This document shows positions 61,771 to 64,000 of a stretch of 64,000 nt of DNA, one piece after another. Source of the DNA: Liolophura sinensis (lineage: Eukaryota; Mollusca; Polyplacophora; Chitonida; Chitonidae); assembly GCF_032854445.1 (NCBI RefSeq), contig NC_088295.1, positions 6,390,501 to 6,454,500 of the forward strand, given 5' to 3'. The position numbers were made by a program, and so were the translations under genes. The notes beneath the pieces are model-generated. The model had not been told where the DNA came from, ran no database searches, and saw only the letters and a program-made list of their open reading frames with translations. The stretch's first letter is position 1; each line of letters starts with the position of its first letter.

Positions 61771-64000
61771 TTTGCGGGTTCTCTGCGATGACGGGATTGT
61801 GAATACAGAAAAGTTGCCTATGAAGGCAGGGGATTGGGAACATGGAAGGGTTTCCAGTGGCAGGGGACTGGGAATATGGAAGCTTCGAATGGCAAGGGAT
61901 TAAACACATGGAAGAGCTTCCAATGGGCATGGGATTGAGAACATGGAAGAGCTTCCAGTGGCAGGGGATTGAAAACATGGAAGAGCTTCCAATGGCAAGG
62001 GATTGAAAACATGGAAGAGCTTCCAATGGCAAGGGATTGAAAACATGGAAGAGCTTCCAGTGGCAGGGGATTGAGAACATGGAAGAGCTTCCAATGGCAG
62101 GGGATTGAGAACATGGAAGAGCTTCCAGTGGCAAGGGATTGAGAACATAGAAGAGCTTCCAGTGGCAAGGGATTAAAAACATGGAAGAGCTTCCGATGGG
62201 CAGGGGATTGAGAACATGGAAGAGCTTCCAATGGCAAGGGATTGAAAACATGGAAGAGCTTCCAATGACAGGAAATTGAAAACATGGAAGAGCTTCCAAA
62301 GGCAAGGGATTGAAAACATGGAAGAGCTCCCAAAGGCAAGGGATTAAAAACATGGAAGATCTTCTGATAGGCAGGGGATTGAGAACATGGAAGAGCTTCC
62401 AATGGCAGGGGATTGAGAACATGGAAGAGCTTCCAATGGCAGGAGATTGAAAACATGGAAGAGCTTCCAAAGGCAAGGGATTGAAAACATGGAAGAGCTT
62501 CCAATGGCAATGGATTAAAAACATGGAAGAGCTTCCGATAGGCAGGGGATTGAGAACATGGAAGAGCTTCCAATGGCAGGGGATTGAGAACATGGAAGAG
62601 CTTCCGATGGCAGGGGATTGAGAACATGGAAGAGCTTCCAATGGCAGGGGATTGAGAACATGGAAGAGCTTCCAATGGCAGGGGATTGAAAACATGGAAG
62701 AGCTTCCAATGGCAGGGGATTGAGAACATAGAAGAGCTTCCAATGGCAAGGGATTGAAAACATGGAAGAGCTTCCAATGGCAAGGGATTGAAAACATGGA
62801 AGAGCTTCCAATGGCAGGGGATTGAGAACATAGAAGGGCTTCCACTGGCAGGGGATTGAGAACATGGAAGAGCTTCCAGTGGCAGGGGACTGAGAACATG
62901 GAAGAGCTTCCAATGGCAGGGGATTGAAAACATGGAAGAGCTTCCAATGGCAGGGGATTGAGAACATGGAAGAGCTTCCAGTGGCAGTGGATTGAGAACA
63001 TAGAAGAGCTTCCAGTGGCAGGGGATTGTAGAAGCAAAAGCATTCACACAGAACTTCCTGAAATAGTACATGTTTGTAAGATATTATTTACAGTGCCCTT
63101 GTGCACATGGAAAAGTTACAGATGACAAGGGATTGGAAACATGAATACTCACCAGTGACATTCAGCTGTAAACACAAGCTGCCAATGACAGGACGTTGTG
63201 AGCTAGCAAGAGTTATGATTGAACTCGCATGATTTTGGACTTAGATACAGCTGTAAGTAATTGAGAGTCTCAGAGGTTTGTGAACATGAAAGAGTTGCCA
63301 TTGTTAGGGGAATGTGAAAATAAAAGAGTTGCCATTGTAAGGGGAATGTGGAAATAAAAGAGTTGCCATTGTTAGGGGATTGTGAAAATAAAAGAGTTGC
63401 CATTGTAAGGGGAATGTGGAAATAAAAGAGTTGCCATTGTTAGGGGATTGTGAAAATAAAAGAGTTGACATTGTTAGGGGATTGTGAAAATAAAAGAGTT
63501 GCCAGTGTTAGGGGATTGTGAAAATAAAAGAGTTGACATTGTTAGGGGATTGTGAAAATAAAAGAGTTGCCATTGTTAGGGGATTGTGAAAATAAAAGAG
63601 TTGACATTGTTGGGGTTGTGCATGACAGGGGATTGTAAATAGTGAATATTTGTGAATGACAGGGGATTGTAAACTTTGAATAGTTGTGAATGGTATGGGA
63701 TGGTAAACATTGAATAGTTGTGAATGGTAGGGGATTGTAAACATTGAATAGTTGTGAATGGTAGGGGATGGTGAACATTGAATAGTTGTGAATGGTAGGG
63801 GATTGTAAACATTGCATATTTGTGAATGACAGGGGATTGTAAACTTTGAATAGTTGTGAATGGTAGGGGATGGTAAACATTGAATAGTTGTGAATGGTAG
63901 GGGATGGTGAACATTGAATAGTTGTGAATGGTAGGGGGTTGTAAACATTGAATAGTTGTAAATGGTAGGGGATGGTAAACATTGAATAGTTGTGAATGGT
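61770..64000. repeat. 34-nt satellite in three subfamily blocks, runs off the window
   Basis: Block 1 (61800-63035): GGAAGAGCTTCCAATGGCAG plus GGGATTGAGAACAT, about 36 copies. Block 2 (63278-63610): AGTTGCCATTGTTAGGGGAT plus TGTGAAAATAAAAG. Block 3 (63610-64000): GTGAATGGTAGGGGATTGTA plus AACATTGAATAGTT. All three have period 34 and share an AGGGGATTG core. Long minus-strand ORFs (up to 460 codons) in all frames result from 3 x 34 = 102 nt periodicity without stops and are not considered genes. Confidence 0.95.

Larger units (their letters stand above)
44962..64000 (+). other. Probable last POLD2 intron and/or downstream DNA
   Basis: No sequence encoding the expected C-terminal block (a VLLVTVP...VNLRSL-like segment) was found in any + frame up to the window end. 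About half of the interval is tandem arrays, listed separately. The terminal exon is either beyond the window or missed because it is short and diverged. Confidence 0.5.

Noticed and set aside
61661-63071. Minus-strand ORFs of 417-460 codons (CHWKLFHV / LPLEALPCSQSPA repeats)
   Set aside because: They are produced by the 34-nt array: three units make 102 nt without stops, so several frames are open together. No domain, start context or non-repeat coding part is seen.

Overview
The window is non-coding-rich animal nuclear DNA with two multi-exon, intron-bearing genes, both on the + strand and lying head to tail. The introns have ordinary GT-AG ends. Short palindromes of the ACATGTA type are very common, and there are many copies of a tRNA-derived SINE whose 3' end reads roughly GGCGTAAAACACCAATCAAA followed by (AAAT)n. 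Together these suggest an invertebrate, most likely a marine lophotrochozoan such as a mollusc. That placement is an inference from composition and repeats, not from a search.

Layout. 1-6.2 kb: a diverged tandem array, then unassigned DNA with a possible small MITE. 6.24-25 kb: a complete nudE gene (NDE1/NDEL1 orthologue), nine coding exons from 6790 to 24984, 327 codons if one missing base in exon 3 is allowed for. 25.5-27.0 kb: a 30-nt array. 27-34.7 kb: intergenic DNA with SINE pieces, a 65-nt array framed by duplicated SINE-tail sequence, and one orphan exon-like ORF. 34.76-45 kb: POLD2 (small B-subunit of DNA polymerase delta), nine exons from 34885 to 44961, with an E2F-like site upstream of the ATG. 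45-64 kb: no exon recognised. This stretch is presumably the last POLD2 intron or downstream DNA, and about half of it is tandem arrays with units of 24, 59, about 40/131, about 35, 46, about 190 and 34 nt. The window ends inside the 34-nt array.

The two genes are unrelated in function. NudE is a coiled-coil scaffold that brings LIS1 to dynein. POLD2 is a structural subunit of the replicative polymerase.

The most striking signal is in POLD2. At five exon-intron junctions (exon 3 donor, exon 5 acceptor, exon 6 donor, exon 8 donor, and more weakly the exon 9 acceptor) the neighbouring intron holds a minisatellite whose unit appears to be a copy of the junction itself, including 8-20 coding bases and the splice dinucleotide. 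The introns therefore carry ladders of decoy splice sites. At exon 8 the reading frame stays open through more than 1 kb of the array. In nudE, the same 29-nt minisatellite occurs in opposite orientations on either side of exons 4-6.
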